DNA of 55,641 bases from Fibrobacter sp. UBA4309 (GCF_002395745.1 NZ_DGUN01000025.1:37140-92780); one strand, 5' to 3'. Positions 16,813 through 25,667 are shown, counted from the stretch's first letter. Program-made: numbers and translations. Notes: a model not told the origin generated them from the sequence alone.

Positions 16813-16877
16813 TTTTTTTTCTTTGGTTAATTCTAATTTTCACGTATCAAAGTAGAAAAAAAAGACCGTAGAAAATA

Positions 16878-18278
16878 ATGATTCTTGTCCGTTATGTGTT
16901 GAAAGAGCTGATTGCGCCATTTATGGCGGCTCTTTTTGGCATCACGTTTTTGTTTGTTGTGGACTTTTTGGTGAAGATTCTGGACAATGTGCTGTCCAAG
17001 GGCCTTCCGGCATCGACCGTTCTTGAAATATTTGCGTTGAACCTTGCATGGATGCTTTCTCTCTCCATCCCGATGGCTGTGCTTGTGGCGTGCCTCATGG
17101 CGTTTGGGCGCATGTCCGGTGACCACGAGATTACGGCGGTCAAGGCGGCGGGTGTTTCTCCGCTTTCGTTGATGCGTCCCGTTCTTCTGGTGGCTACGCT
17201 CTTGTCCGTATCGATGGTACTTTTCAACAACTGGGTGCTGCCCGAGGCGAACCACCGCTCCGTGGAACTGATGAACGCGGTCTCTCGCAAAAAACCGCAC
17301 GTATTCATCGATGCGGGCAGGCTTATTACGCAGTTCCCCGATGTCCAGTTGTGGGTGAACCGTATCGACCCCGTCTCCGGCACGCTTTACGGAATCCAGA
17401 TTTACGAAATGGAACGCAAGGGCGCCCCGAGAATCGTGTACGCGGATAGTGCCTCGATGGACTACGTGGACAACGGCGCCACCCTGATGCTGCGCCTCCG
17501 TAGCGGCGAAACGCACATCGTGGATCCGGACGATCCGGGCAACTATTTCCGTATCCGTTTCTTCTCCCAGGATCTTGCCATGAAAAACGTGGACGACCGC
17601 CTGGAACGCCGCAGCCGCAGCTACCGCAGCGACCGCGAAATGCCTGTGGAAATGATGATGGATGTGGTTGAGCAGGCGAAGGCGCGCTACGATACGCTGT
17701 GGGAAGCCTCGAAAGACAAGGCTTTGACCACCCTGCTCGATATGAATAAACATGTCTTGAGCGATTCCATTGTCCCGGATTCCGCCCAGTTCAAGATGGA
17801 CGCGGATTCGGTCCAGCTTCGGCGGTCTCTCCAGAAAGTCCGTGTACAGGAACTGGCGGCGTTGCGCGCTACCGAACGCCTGTACGGTCGACTCGAAAAC
17901 GAAGAAAAGCGCCAGGCGCAGTACCTGGTCGAAATCCACAAGAAGTTCAGTACATCCTTTGCCTGTTTCGTGTTCGTGCTGATCGGCGCCCCGCTCGGCA
18001 TCATGGCGCGCAAGGGCGGTATCGGTACCGGCATCATCTACAGCCTCGCGTTTTTCGTCATCTACTGGATTTGCCTTATCGGCGGCGAGAACCTTGCCGA
18101 CCGCCTCATCATCTCTCCCGAACTGGCCATGTGGGCGTCCAACGTCATCATCGGCATTTTCGGTATCTTTATCACGATTGCCATGGTGCGCGACCGTTTC
18201 AGCGGCGATTCCAAGGTGTTCAGGGCTATCCGGTGCGTGGGCGGGTTCTTCAAAAAGTTGACGGGGAGATTCGGATGA
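16878..18278 (+). CDS. lptF: LPS export permease LptF
   Basis: This inner-membrane permease subunit of the LptB2FG transporter extracts lipopolysaccharide for transport to the outer membrane. At the N-terminus, helices 1-3 span about residues 12-120 with MAFGRMSGDHEITAVKAAGVSPLSLM, the coupling-helix region that contacts the ATPase LptB. A periplasmic jelly-roll follows, then three C-terminal helices starting at SFACFVFVLIGAPLGIMARKGG. At 466 residues it is about 100 longer than E. coli LptF. The extra length is a charged, helical stretch (about 245-355) between the periplasmic domain and helix 4. It overlaps lptG by ATGA. LptB is not in the window. Confidence 0.93.
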   Translation: MILVRYVLKELIAPFMAALFGITFLFVVDFLVKILDNVLSKGLPASTVLEIFALNLAWMLSLSIPMAVLVACLMAFGRMSGDHEITAVKAAGVSPLSLMRPVLLVATLLSVSMVLFNNWVLPEANHRSVELMNAVSRKKPHVFIDAGRLITQFPDVQLWVNRIDPVSGTLYGIQIYEMERKGAPRIVYADSASMDYVDNGATLMLRLRSGETHIVDPDDPGNYFRIRFFSQDLAMKNVDDRLERRSRSYRSDREMPVEMMMDVVEQAKARYDTLWEASKDKALTTLLDMNKHVLSDSIVPDSAQFKMDADSVQLRRSLQKVRVQELAALRATERLYGRLENEEKRQAQYLVEIHKKFSTSFACFVFVLIGAPLGIMARKGGIGTGIIYSLAFFVIYWICLIGGENLADRLIISPELAMWASNVIIGIFGIFITIAMVRDRFSGDSKVFRAIRCVGGFFKKLTGRFG

Positions 18279-19366
18279 AATTTTCCCGCTACCTGATATG
18301 GAACTTCCTGAAGATGTTCCTCATCGTTATCCTTGGCGCCATACTCGTTTTTGTCGTCATCGATTTCGTGGGTAACATCAAGACATGGCTTGCCCGAGAC
18401 ATGAAAGACGTGGGCGAGTACTATTTCTGCTACTTGCCGTACATGTTGTACCTCATTACGCCGGTCGCGTTGTTTATCGCGGTCCTCGCGTCGGTAGGCA
18501 ACATGGCGCGCCACCTGGAAATGTCGGCCATGCAGAGCTCCGGGCAGAGCCCGCTCAAGACATTGTTGCCGATATTCCTTTTGGGAATCCTTGTTTCCAT
18601 GGGTTCGTTCGCGATGAGCGAACTGTGGTTGCCCGATGCGAACCACAAGCGTCTCGAGGTGATGGAGACCAATGCGCAAAAGCGCAAGAATCCCCGCGTC
18701 AAGGAAAAACAGAACTTTACCTTTATCGATAGCGAGAAGGCGAGCTGGTTCTTCCGCTACTATTCGGGCAAGAACAAGATGGGCCGCGAAGTCGTCCTGT
18801 TGCTGCGTGACCAGGGCAGGCTCAGGGAACGCTACGATGCCAAGGTGGTCCGCTGGATAGAAGAAGACAGCGTGTCCTACTGGATGTTCGAAAGGGGCTA
18901 CCACCGCATTTTCCATAAGGACGGAACCGTCGACGTGGTGCCGATTTCCCGTGAAAAAATGCTCGACCGCGTGAACACGCGTCCGGGAGACCTGATCAAC
19001 GAGCGCCAGGTCGCCGACGAGATGAATTCCAAGATGGTCCGCGAGAGAATTGAAGTGCTGAAACGTTCCGGCGAAGACACCAACGCCATGGAAACGGCCC
19101 TGCATTTCAAGCTGTCCGCGCACTGGATGAATTTTGTCGTCCTGTTGATCGGGGCGGCCCTATGTCACCGTTTTACCCGTTCTGGGGGGCTTTCTCAAAA
19201 ATTCGGTATTGGTCTTTTGCTTGTTTTTAGTTATTATATTCTAGAAAGGATCGGTCTCAAGATGGGCGAAAACGGGGCGCTGACTCCGTTTTTGGCGGCA
19301 TGGATTAGTCATTTCCTGTACGGGGGAGTCGCTAGTATAATGCTTTACCGGTCTTTCAGACTGTAG
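18275..19366 (+). CDS. lptG: LPS export permease LptG
   Basis: This is the second permease half of LptB2FG, 363 residues, about the normal length. Helices 1-3 (LIVILGAILVFVVIDFV and following, then ARHLEMSAMQSSGQSPLKTL) and the C-terminal helices (FVVLLIGAALCHRFTRSGGLSQKFGIGLLLVFSYYIL) bracket a periplasmic domain. The open frame extends back into lptF. I chose ATG 18275 because MKFSRYLIWNFLK is the normal N-terminus and its ATGA overlaps the lptF stop, giving translational coupling. A GGDEF gene starts 10 bases downstream. Confidence 0.93.
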   Translation: MKFSRYLIWNFLKMFLIVILGAILVFVVIDFVGNIKTWLARDMKDVGEYYFCYLPYMLYLITPVALFIAVLASVGNMARHLEMSAMQSSGQSPLKTLLPIFLLGILVSMGSFAMSELWLPDANHKRLEVMETNAQKRKNPRVKEKQNFTFIDSEKASWFFRYYSGKNKMGREVVLLLRDQGRLRERYDAKVVRWIEEDSVSYWMFERGYHRIFHKDGTVDVVPISREKMLDRVNTRPGDLINERQVADEMNSKMVRERIEVLKRSGEDTNAMETALHFKLSAHWMNFVVLLIGAALCHRFTRSGGLSQKFGIGLLLVFSYYILERIGLKMGENGALTPFLAAWISHFLYGGVASIMLYRSFRL

Positions 19367-19376
19367 AAGGGAGAAA

Positions 19377-21215
19377 ATGATAGTTTCCAATGTTCTTTTC
19401 ATTGTGGCGGGCCTGTTGTTGGGCCTGGCGTTCCAGGGGGGGATGCTGCTATTTCTTATTCCCGTGGCGGGTGTCGCTGCTGCGCTCGGCTATATGAACC
19501 TGCCCCGCGTGCCCGGCGGAAAGACAGCTCCTATCCCGGTGATTACCCGTGTCGCCCAGGCGACGGGGATTTCTCCGGCAGTCACCCCGGATATCCGCAA
19601 CTTCATAAAGGACGACGAATATAACGAACCGACTTCGACCTTGCGTGTGAACCAGTTCTGGGCACGTACGAATGCCGACGTGAACAAGGCGACAAACGAC
19701 GTGCTGCAGGGCCTCAAGCGTATTATTCCCAACGCCTATTCGCTGATCGTATTTTCACCGCTGACCAATTTCAAGGAATGGTCCATCCGCGAATACTGCA
19801 GCGACCCGAATGCTCAGGTGGCCACCGATGTCCGCATTACGGAAAATTCCGGCTTGATTAGCCAGCTGTTCCGTCCCGAAGTGAACCGCCTTTTGGAAGG
19901 CGATCTGATGGGCGGCAAGTCCCTGCTCTACTATATCGACAATCCCATGATCAAGTCCCTGGTGGCCGTCCCCATGCTGGACCGCGAAAAGAACCGCATC
20001 GGGGCAATCGTTGTCGATTCCCTGTACCCGAACGCATTCTCTTCGGCTACGGCGCAGGCGCTGACGTATATCGCGAGCACGCTGTACACGCTTTCGTTCA
20101 AGAGTTTTGCATCGACCAAGAACTACATCGCCCAGCAGCAGTTCAGCGTTTTGTACGGCTACCAGCACAAGTTCTTCCAGACGATGTCGGTCAAGGACAT
20201 CTTCCGCCAGATTTTCCAGTACGTCAAGGAAAATATCCCGTACGACCGCATGCTTATCCTGGCACTCGACAAGCAGAACCCCGAAGACAGCCACAAGGAG
20301 CGCGAAGGACGCGTCGTGTGCTGCGACGGTATCGATTCCGAACAGTTCGCCAGCAAGAAGTTCACGCTTTCGGACAAGGGCCTTGCCGTGCTCGCCCTTT
20401 TCAAGAATCGCCCTGTGGCGCGCGACTTCGGTTCCGGCATGAACCAGTATGTGCCGCGCATCGACGACAAGGAAAAGCGCAACATGGATTTCCGCCAGCT
20501 TTTCGTGATGCCCGTGTCCTCGGACAAGAACGCAACCCTTGCCGAACTCGCCATTTGTCTCGAAAGCCGTACGCCGAACCGCTATTCTGAACACGAGATG
20601 GAACTCCTCAAGGCGTTTGCGGGCGTCGCGGGCTTTGCCTACGTGAGGGCCTGCCAGTTCGAACAGGGCAAGGATCTGGCTTCCCGCGATGGCCTTACCG
20701 GTCTTATCAACCACCGTACTTTGCACGAAAGCCTCCGCACCGAAAAGATCCGTGCCAACAGGCAGCAGTACAACATCGGTGTGCTCATGATGGATATCGA
20801 CCACTTCAAGAGCGTGAACGACACTTACGGCCATCCGATCGGTGACGTTGTCATCAAGGGCATTGCCGGTGCCATCAGCGGCGAAATCCGCAAGGAAATC
20901 GATATCGTGGCGCGCTACGGCGGCGAAGAGTTCGTCGTGGGGTTGATTGACACGACTCCCGAAGGGATGATCGAGACTGCTGAACGCATCCGCCAGGCGG
21001 TGATGAAACTGGAATTCGACGTACATCAGGCATCTCCGCTCCGCGTCACCGTGAGTATCGGCGCCTTCCTGGTGAAGCCGGAATTCCACGACATGAAGAA
21101 GGCCGTGAACAACGCCGACCAGGCGCTGTACAAGGCCAAGGAAAGCGGACGCAATCAAGTAATCCAGTATACAGACCTGACGGCGGAACACGTCGTTGTG
21201 GAAAAAGGAGCCTAA
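19377..21215 (+). CDS. GGDEF-domain diguanylate cyclase with sensory region
   Basis: This 612-residue protein probably makes cyclic di-GMP from GTP. Two hydrophobic helices at about 3-42 anchor it in the inner membrane. Residues about 70-245 and 255-430 look like two GAF-like sensory domains. The GGDEF domain follows (DGLTGLINHRTLHESL to the end), with catalytic GGEEF at 515-519. The inhibitory I-site RxxD expected five residues earlier reads KEID, so product inhibition is probably lost or weak. It lies in an operon with lptF and lptG upstream and a symporter whose GTG start follows after 3 bases. The cyclase is probably active; the signal is unknown. Confidence 0.92.
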   Translation: MIVSNVLFIVAGLLLGLAFQGGMLLFLIPVAGVAAALGYMNLPRVPGGKTAPIPVITRVAQATGISPAVTPDIRNFIKDDEYNEPTSTLRVNQFWARTNADVNKATNDVLQGLKRIIPNAYSLIVFSPLTNFKEWSIREYCSDPNAQVATDVRITENSGLISQLFRPEVNRLLEGDLMGGKSLLYYIDNPMIKSLVAVPMLDREKNRIGAIVVDSLYPNAFSSATAQALTYIASTLYTLSFKSFASTKNYIAQQQFSVLYGYQHKFFQTMSVKDIFRQIFQYVKENIPYDRMLILALDKQNPEDSHKEREGRVVCCDGIDSEQFASKKFTLSDKGLAVLALFKNRPVARDFGSGMNQYVPRIDDKEKRNMDFRQLFVMPVSSDKNATLAELAICLESRTPNRYSEHEMELLKAFAGVAGFAYVRACQFEQGKDLASRDGLTGLINHRTLHESLRTEKIRANRQQYNIGVLMMDIDHFKSVNDTYGHPIGDVVIKGIAGAISGEIRKEIDIVARYGGEEFVVGLIDTTPEGMIETAERIRQAVMKLEFDVHQASPLRVTVSIGAFLVKPEFHDMKKAVNNADQALYKAKESGRNQVIQYTDLTAEHVVVEKGA

Positions 21216-21218
21216 CAG

Positions 21219-22712
21219 GTGTTTACCGTTTTTGACTGGGCCGTTCTTGCGGCCTATTTGCTGTTTTCTCTCCTTATCGGGCTCTGGGTTTCCCGCGGCA
21301 ACAAGAACCTCAAGGAATACATGTTCGGTGGCGGTTCCATGCCGTGGATTGCCGTGGGCATCAGCCTGATTGCGACGTCCGTGAGTGCAACGACGTTTCT
21401 CGGGGCGCCGGCCGATGTCTTTGGCGACAACATGACGTTCCTCATGTTCCAGATTGGCGCCCTGCTGAGCATTGTGGTGGTCGGCTTTGTCTTTATTCCG
21501 CGGTTCCGCACGTCGGGCATCAGTAGTGCGTACGAACTCTTCGAAGTCCGCTTCAGCCGCCCTGTCCGCCGTCTTGCCGCCATATTCTATTGCTTGCACT
21601 TGTTGCTGCGTACAGGAATCCTGCTGTATGCGCCGTCTCTTGTGCTGGCGCAGATTCTGCATATCGACTTGCAGCTGGCCATTGTCGTGTCTGCTGCGGT
21701 TGCGATTTTTTACACATGGTTCGGCGGCATCAAGGCGGTTATATGGACCGACGTGATGCAGTTCTGCGTTTTCTTCGGCGGCGGCGTGCTGGTGCTGATT
21801 TTGATTTCGAATTCTGTCGGTGGCTTTGGCGCGATGGCCGCGATGGCCAGCGAGGCCGGAAAGACAAAGTGGTGGGATGCGAGCTTTGACATGTCGAATG
21901 CCCGTACGCTCGTGTCGGCGGGTTTTGCCTACGCCATCCTCGAAATCGCCATTCGCGGTTGTGACCAGCAGTTTGTACAACGTTATCTGAGCTGCAAGGA
22001 CGTGAAGGCGGCGAACCGCTCTAGCGTGCTTTCGATGGTGCTGGGCTGTTTCGTGTCCGTCTTGTTCTATTGGGTGGGTGCCGCCCTGTTCGTATATTAC
22101 AAGGTTGCGAAAGCGGGGACGCTGCCCGAAGGCATCGGCCAGAATGACGTTTTCCCGTATTTTATTGTGAACGGCCTCCCGGTCGGGGTTACGGGCCTGA
22201 TTGTCGCCGCCATATGTGCGGCGGCCATGAGCAGCCTTTCGGGGGCCATCAATTCGCTCAGCAATACGTCGGAGCACGATTTCTTGGGTTGGGACGAATC
22301 CAAGGGTATAGGCGGCCTCAAGCGTGCCAAGATCTGGACTGTGGTCTGGGGCGTATTGGGCGTGTTTTTTGCGCTTTTTGCAGCCACGCAGCAGGGGAGC
22401 CTGCTCAAGAACGCCCTCTTCTTTACGGGGCTGTTTACGGGCCCGCTGCTAGGCATGTTCCTGCTCGCGTTCTTTGCAGACAAGTTATTCGGTACGGCGG
22501 AGCGCCGGCTGCGCGCCTGGGTCGTTATCGTGGCGGTCCTCTGCGGCATGGGCAGCCTGGTGCTGGTGCAGGGGATTCCCGCTTTTGGCGTCCCGGCGGT
22601 ACTCGGGGGCATTTTCAGCTGGCCTTGGATGCCGTTTATCAGCATGACGACGACGATTTTGGTTGCCCTGATTGTCAATGCCGGGGCGAACCTGTTTGGG
22701 AAGAGGGCGTAG
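21219..22712 (+). CDS. Sodium:solute symporter (SSS family)
   Basis: This 497-residue protein has about 13-14 transmembrane helices and begins with the family's WAVLAAYLLFSLLIGLWVSRG. The MFGGGSMPWIAVGISLIATSVSATTFLGAPADVF segment matches the Na+-binding first helix region of SSS transporters. It imports a solute (sugar, amino acid, vitamin or anion) with sodium; the substrate cannot be told. Start is GTG 21219 with AGGAG 5 bases upstream, partly within the end of the diguanylate cyclase gene, so it is cotranscribed. A terminator follows about 110 bases downstream. Confidence 0.92.
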   Translation: MFTVFDWAVLAAYLLFSLLIGLWVSRGNKNLKEYMFGGGSMPWIAVGISLIATSVSATTFLGAPADVFGDNMTFLMFQIGALLSIVVVGFVFIPRFRTSGISSAYELFEVRFSRPVRRLAAIFYCLHLLLRTGILLYAPSLVLAQILHIDLQLAIVVSAAVAIFYTWFGGIKAVIWTDVMQFCVFFGGGVLVLILISNSVGGFGAMAAMASEAGKTKWWDASFDMSNARTLVSAGFAYAILEIAIRGCDQQFVQRYLSCKDVKAANRSSVLSMVLGCFVSVLFYWVGAALFVYYKVAKAGTLPEGIGQNDVFPYFIVNGLPVGVTGLIVAAICAAAMSSLSGAINSLSNTSEHDFLGWDESKGIGGLKRAKIWTVVWGVLGVFFALFAATQQGSLLKNALFFTGLFTGPLLGMFLLAFFADKLFGTAERRLRAWVVIVAVLCGMGSLVLVQGIPAFGVPAVLGGIFSWPWMPFISMTTTILVALIVNAGANLFGKRA

Positions 22713-22823
22713 CCAAATCCGTCCTCTTTGTCAACGGGCGGAAGGGCGAAAAAAGCCTGTTTATAGTGTGAATAGATTCCCGAAAGCCTAAATGTTTGTG
22801 AGATACGGAGTTGGCTTTTGAAA

Positions 22824-22862
22824 GACCCGACCTGCGGTGGAGGTCCGGGTCGCTTTTTTTTT
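22824..22862 (+). terminator. Terminator of the lptFG-GGDEF-symporter operon
   Basis: GACCC and ACCT pair with AGGT and GGGTC around GCGGTGG with a small internal bulge, followed by CGC and a long T run. Confidence 0.8.
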
Positions 22863-22921
22863 CGGGGTGTTGATAAGTTTTTCGAAATATTACAAAAAAA
22901 TTACCGTAAATTGTAAATTTT

Positions 22922-22949
22922 TTGTTCTCGTTGCCAAATGTTTTATTAT
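22922..22949 (+). promoter_or_regulatory. Possible nrdD promoter
   Basis: TTGTTC (22922-22927) and TATTAT (22944-22949) with a 16-base spacer resemble -35 and -10 elements in an AT-rich stretch just upstream of the first NrdR-like box. The rest of the interval between the symporter and nrdD (22713-23058) holds only the terminator and the two boxes. Confidence 0.4.
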
Positions 22950-22954
22950 CTTAT

Positions 22955-22970
22955 GGACTACATCTTGTGT
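22955..22970 (+). promoter_or_regulatory. NrdR-like box 1
   Basis: GGACTACATCTTGTGT matches the known NrdR consensus (roughly acaCwAtATaTwGtgt) at most positions. Its centre lies 33 bases before that of a second box, close to the three-helical-turn spacing typical of NrdR sites upstream of ribonucleotide reductase genes. Confidence 0.75.
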
Positions 22971-22987
22971 ACGTGGTTCGTGCTGGA

Positions 22988-23003
22988 ACACAAGATATAG
23001 TGG
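22988..23003 (+). promoter_or_regulatory. NrdR-like box 2
   Basis: ACACAAGATATAGTGG matches the NrdR consensus at about 14 of 16 positions and lies 56 bases before the nrdD start. With box 1 it would let the ATP/dATP-sensing repressor NrdR control nrdD. Confidence 0.78.
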
Positions 23004-23058
23004 AAAGGATAAATTTTTATTTATACTTGTAAAGTTCTGGAAAATCTAAGGATAAGTG

Positions 23059-25389
23059 ATGATTTTTACAGTGAAGAAGCGTGACGGCCGCGAAATGCCG
23101 TTCAACATTGAGAAGATCTCGGACGCCATTATCAAGGCTTTCCGCGCATCGGGCGAACTGAAGGAGCAGATCAAGGCCTCGCAGGATCAGATCGACCTTT
23201 TGGGACATGAGGACCTTTTGAGCAGTACCGCTCTCAAGGTGGCCGCCTATGCCGTGGGCCGCCTCGAAGCCGAAGGCAAGAACAAGCCGGACATCGAAGA
23301 AATCCAGGACGCTGTCGAAAAGGCCTTGACCGAATGCGGCTACGGCGATACCGCCAAGAGCTACATCCTTTACCGTGCCGAGCGTACCCGCATCCGCGAA
23401 GTCAATACGCGCCTCATGCACACGCTCCGCGACATTACGTTCAGCTCCGCGAAGGAATCCGACCTCAAGCGCGAAAATGCGAACATCGACGGCGACACCG
23501 CGATGGGCACCATGCTCAAGTACGGTTCTGAATCGGCCAAGCACTTCTACACGATGATGATGCTCAAGCCCGAGCACAGCCGCGCCCATTCCGAAGGCGA
23601 CATCCATATCCACGACCTGGACTTCTACTCGCTCACCATGACGTGCTGCCAGATTGACCTGAAGAAGCTGTTCAAGAACGGCTTCAACACCGGTCACGGA
23701 CACCTGCGCGAGCCCAAGGACATCCGCAGCTACGCGGCTTTGGCGGCGATTGCCATACAAAGTAACCAGAACGACCAGCACGGCGGCCAGTCCATCCCGA
23801 ACTTCGACTACGCCATGGCCGACGGCGTGCGCATCACGTACCGCAAGTCCTACCTCTCGAACATGGTGAAGGCGCTCATCCTTCTGACGGGCAAGACCGA
23901 AGAAGAAATCCAGCCTGTCGTGAAGAAGCTCCATACGGAAATGGCCGAGATGGGCATGGTCGCGACCCTCGTGCCGAACGAGAAGTTTGTCGAGGCCGAA
24001 GCCCGCGAACTTTCCAAGACTTTCGATGCCGAGACGGTGATGAAGGCCCAGAAGTTCGCCGAAAAGATGGCCTACGAGGAAACGGACAAGGCCACGTTCC
24101 AGGCGATGGAAGCGTTCGTCCACAACCTGAACTCCATGCACAGCCGCGCCGGTGCGCAGACTCCGTTCAGTAGCATCAACTACGGCATGTGCACCGAACC
24201 CGAAGCCCGCATGGTGATGAAGAACCTGTTGCTCACCACCGAGGAGGGCCTGGGCGGTGGCGAAACGGCCATCTTCCCGATCCAGATTTTCCGCGTGAAG
24301 AAGGGCGTGAACTTGAACGAAGGCGACCCGAACTACGATTTGTTCAAGCTTGCCTGCCGCGTGAGCGCCAAGCGTCTGTTCCCGAATTTCAGTTTCCAGG
24401 ATGCACCGTACAACCTGCAGTACTACAAGGAAGGCCATCCGGAAACAGAAATCTCTTACATGGGCTGTCGCACCCGCGTTATCGGCAACAACTACGACCC
24501 GACTCGCGAAATCTCGTACGGCCGCGGCAACCTGAGCTTCACCTCCATCAACTTGCCCCGTATCGCCATCAAGATGAAGTCCGTGGACCTGTTCTTCAAG
24601 GAACTCGACCGCATGCTGCAACTGGTGAGCGACCAGCTCATGGAACGCTTTGCCGTCCAGAGCAAGCGCAAGGTCAAGAACTTCCCGTTCCTCATGGGAC
24701 AGGGCGTCTGGATCGATTCCGAAAAGCTCGGCTGGGAAGACACCGTGGGCGAAGTCATCAAGCACGGTACGCTCTCCATCGGCTTCATCGGCCTTGCCGA
24801 AACGCTCGTGGCCCTCACGGGTAAGCATCACGGCGAATCCGAAGCCTCGCAGGAACTCGGCCTCAAGATTATCGGCCACATGCGTGAATTCTGCGACAAG
24901 GAAAGTAAGCGCCTCGGCCTCAACTTCAGCTTGCTCGCCACGCCGGCGGAAGGCCTTTCGGGCCGTTTCGTGCGCATGGACAAGAAGAAGTTCGGTATCA
25001 TCCCGGGCGTTACCGACCGCGACTACTACACCAACTCGTTCCACGTGCCGGTGTACTACAAGATTTCGGCCTTCAAGAAGCTCGCACTCGAAGCCCCGTA
25101 CCATGCGCTCACCAACGCGGGCCACATCAGCTACATCGAGCTCGACGGCGACCCGACGCAGAACCTCGACGCGTTCGAGAAAATCGTGCGCTATATGGCC
25201 GAGGTGGGTATCGGTTACGGCAGCATCAACCATCCGGTCGACCGCGACCCGGTCTGCGGATTCGTCGGCGTCATCGGCGATGTGTGCCCGCGTTGCGGAC
25301 GTAGCGAGGGACATGCGATTTCCGAGGCGAAGATCGAGGAACTGCGCAAGCTTTATCCCGGCATGCCCGTGTTCAGGGGTGTCCGGTAA
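23059..25389 (+). CDS. nrdD: Anaerobic (class III) ribonucleoside-triphosphate reductase, main chain lacking the glycyl-radical tail
   Basis: This enzyme reduces ribonucleoside triphosphates to deoxy forms without oxygen. An N-terminal ATP-cone (FTVKKRDGREMPFNIEKISDAI to about residue 110) gives allosteric on/off control. The ten-stranded barrel domain follows, with typical segments HSEGDIHIHDLD, CCQIDL, GRGNLSFTSINLPR and the zinc-site region DPVCGFVGVIGDVCPRCGR. The chain ends 25 residues after that at FRGVR. Homologues normally continue for 40-80 residues to the glycyl-radical motif, which is absent here and is supplied by the separate frame at 25420. ATG 23059 is preferred over the overlapping GTG at 23056; AAGGA lies just upstream. 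It is 776 residues long. Confidence 0.96.
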   Translation: MIFTVKKRDGREMPFNIEKISDAIIKAFRASGELKEQIKASQDQIDLLGHEDLLSSTALKVAAYAVGRLEAEGKNKPDIEEIQDAVEKALTECGYGDTAKSYILYRAERTRIREVNTRLMHTLRDITFSSAKESDLKRENANIDGDTAMGTMLKYGSESAKHFYTMMMLKPEHSRAHSEGDIHIHDLDFYSLTMTCCQIDLKKLFKNGFNTGHGHLREPKDIRSYAALAAIAIQSNQNDQHGGQSIPNFDYAMADGVRITYRKSYLSNMVKALILLTGKTEEEIQPVVKKLHTEMAEMGMVATLVPNEKFVEAEARELSKTFDAETVMKAQKFAEKMAYEETDKATFQAMEAFVHNLNSMHSRAGAQTPFSSINYGMCTEPEARMVMKNLLLTTEEGLGGGETAIFPIQIFRVKKGVNLNEGDPNYDLFKLACRVSAKRLFPNFSFQDAPYNLQYYKEGHPETEISYMGCRTRVIGNNYDPTREISYGRGNLSFTSINLPRIAIKMKSVDLFFKELDRMLQLVSDQLMERFAVQSKRKVKNFPFLMGQGVWIDSEKLGWEDTVGEVIKHGTLSIGFIGLAETLVALTGKHHGESEASQELGLKIIGHMREFCDKESKRLGLNFSLLATPAEGLSGRFVRMDKKKFGIIPGVTDRDYYTNSFHVPVYYKISAFKKLALEAPYHALTNAGHISYIELDGDPTQNLDAFEKIVRYMAEVGIGYGSINHPVDRDPVCGFVGVIGDVCPRCGRSEGHAISEAKIEELRKLYPGMPVFRGVR

Positions 25390-25419
25390 CCAGTTTTAAC
25401 AAGCAAGGAGTAAACAACA

Positions 25420-25566
25420 ATGTCAGAAAAAGAACTGAACAAGTTTGGCGAAGGCGTCGGATTCGAACGCATCCGCCGCATTACGGGCTACCTGGTCGGA
25501 ACAGTCGACCGCTTCAACAACGCGAAGCGTGCCGAAGTGAACGACCGTGTCAAGCACGGCGTGTAA
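25420..25566 (+). CDS. Separate glycyl-radical peptide of class III ribonucleotide reductase (split NrdD C-terminus)
   Basis: This 48-residue frame is almost entirely the C-terminal glycyl-radical motif of NrdD: FERIRRITGYLVGTVDRFNN and then AKRAEVNDRVKHGV. The radical would form on Gly23 in RITGY. It lies in the same frame as nrdD, 30 bases past its stop, but a second in-frame TAA intervenes, so simple read-through of one stop would not join them. It has its own AAGGAG ribosome binding site 9 bases before ATG and a hydrophilic N-terminus (MSEKELNKFGEGVG). The likely function is a detachable radical subunit, activated by NrdG and docking into the NrdD barrel. By analogy, E. coli YfiD/GrcA supplies a spare glycyl-radical segment to pyruvate formate-lyase. 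The alternative is recent damage with re-initiation. Confidence 0.85.
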   Translation: MSEKELNKFGEGVGFERIRRITGYLVGTVDRFNNAKRAEVNDRVKHGV

Positions 25567-25612
25567 TGCCTGGACATTTGTCCGGGTACGAAACACCTGC
25601 TAGGTAATCTTA

Positions 25613-25640
25613 GGCGGGCATGTCCCGCCGTTTTTTATTT
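25613..25640 (+). terminator. Terminator between the radical peptide and nrdG
   Basis: GGCGGG-CATGT-CCCGCC followed by GTTTTTTATTTT. It would end the nrdD-peptide transcript, so nrdG depends on read-through or its own promoter. Confidence 0.85.
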
Positions 25641-25667
25641 TGTTGTAAATAGGGATTTTTTTTAGGA

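Noticed and set aside
19755..22277. 840-residue open frame opposite the diguanylate cyclase and symporter genes
   Set aside because: Antisense shadow spanning two real genes, with His/Arg-rich composition.
25387..25422. Stop-codon read-through or a sequencing error joining nrdD to its radical peptide
   Set aside because: Two in-frame TAA codons, a good AAGGAG and a sensible new N-terminus argue for separate translation. I keep this only as the alternative to test.
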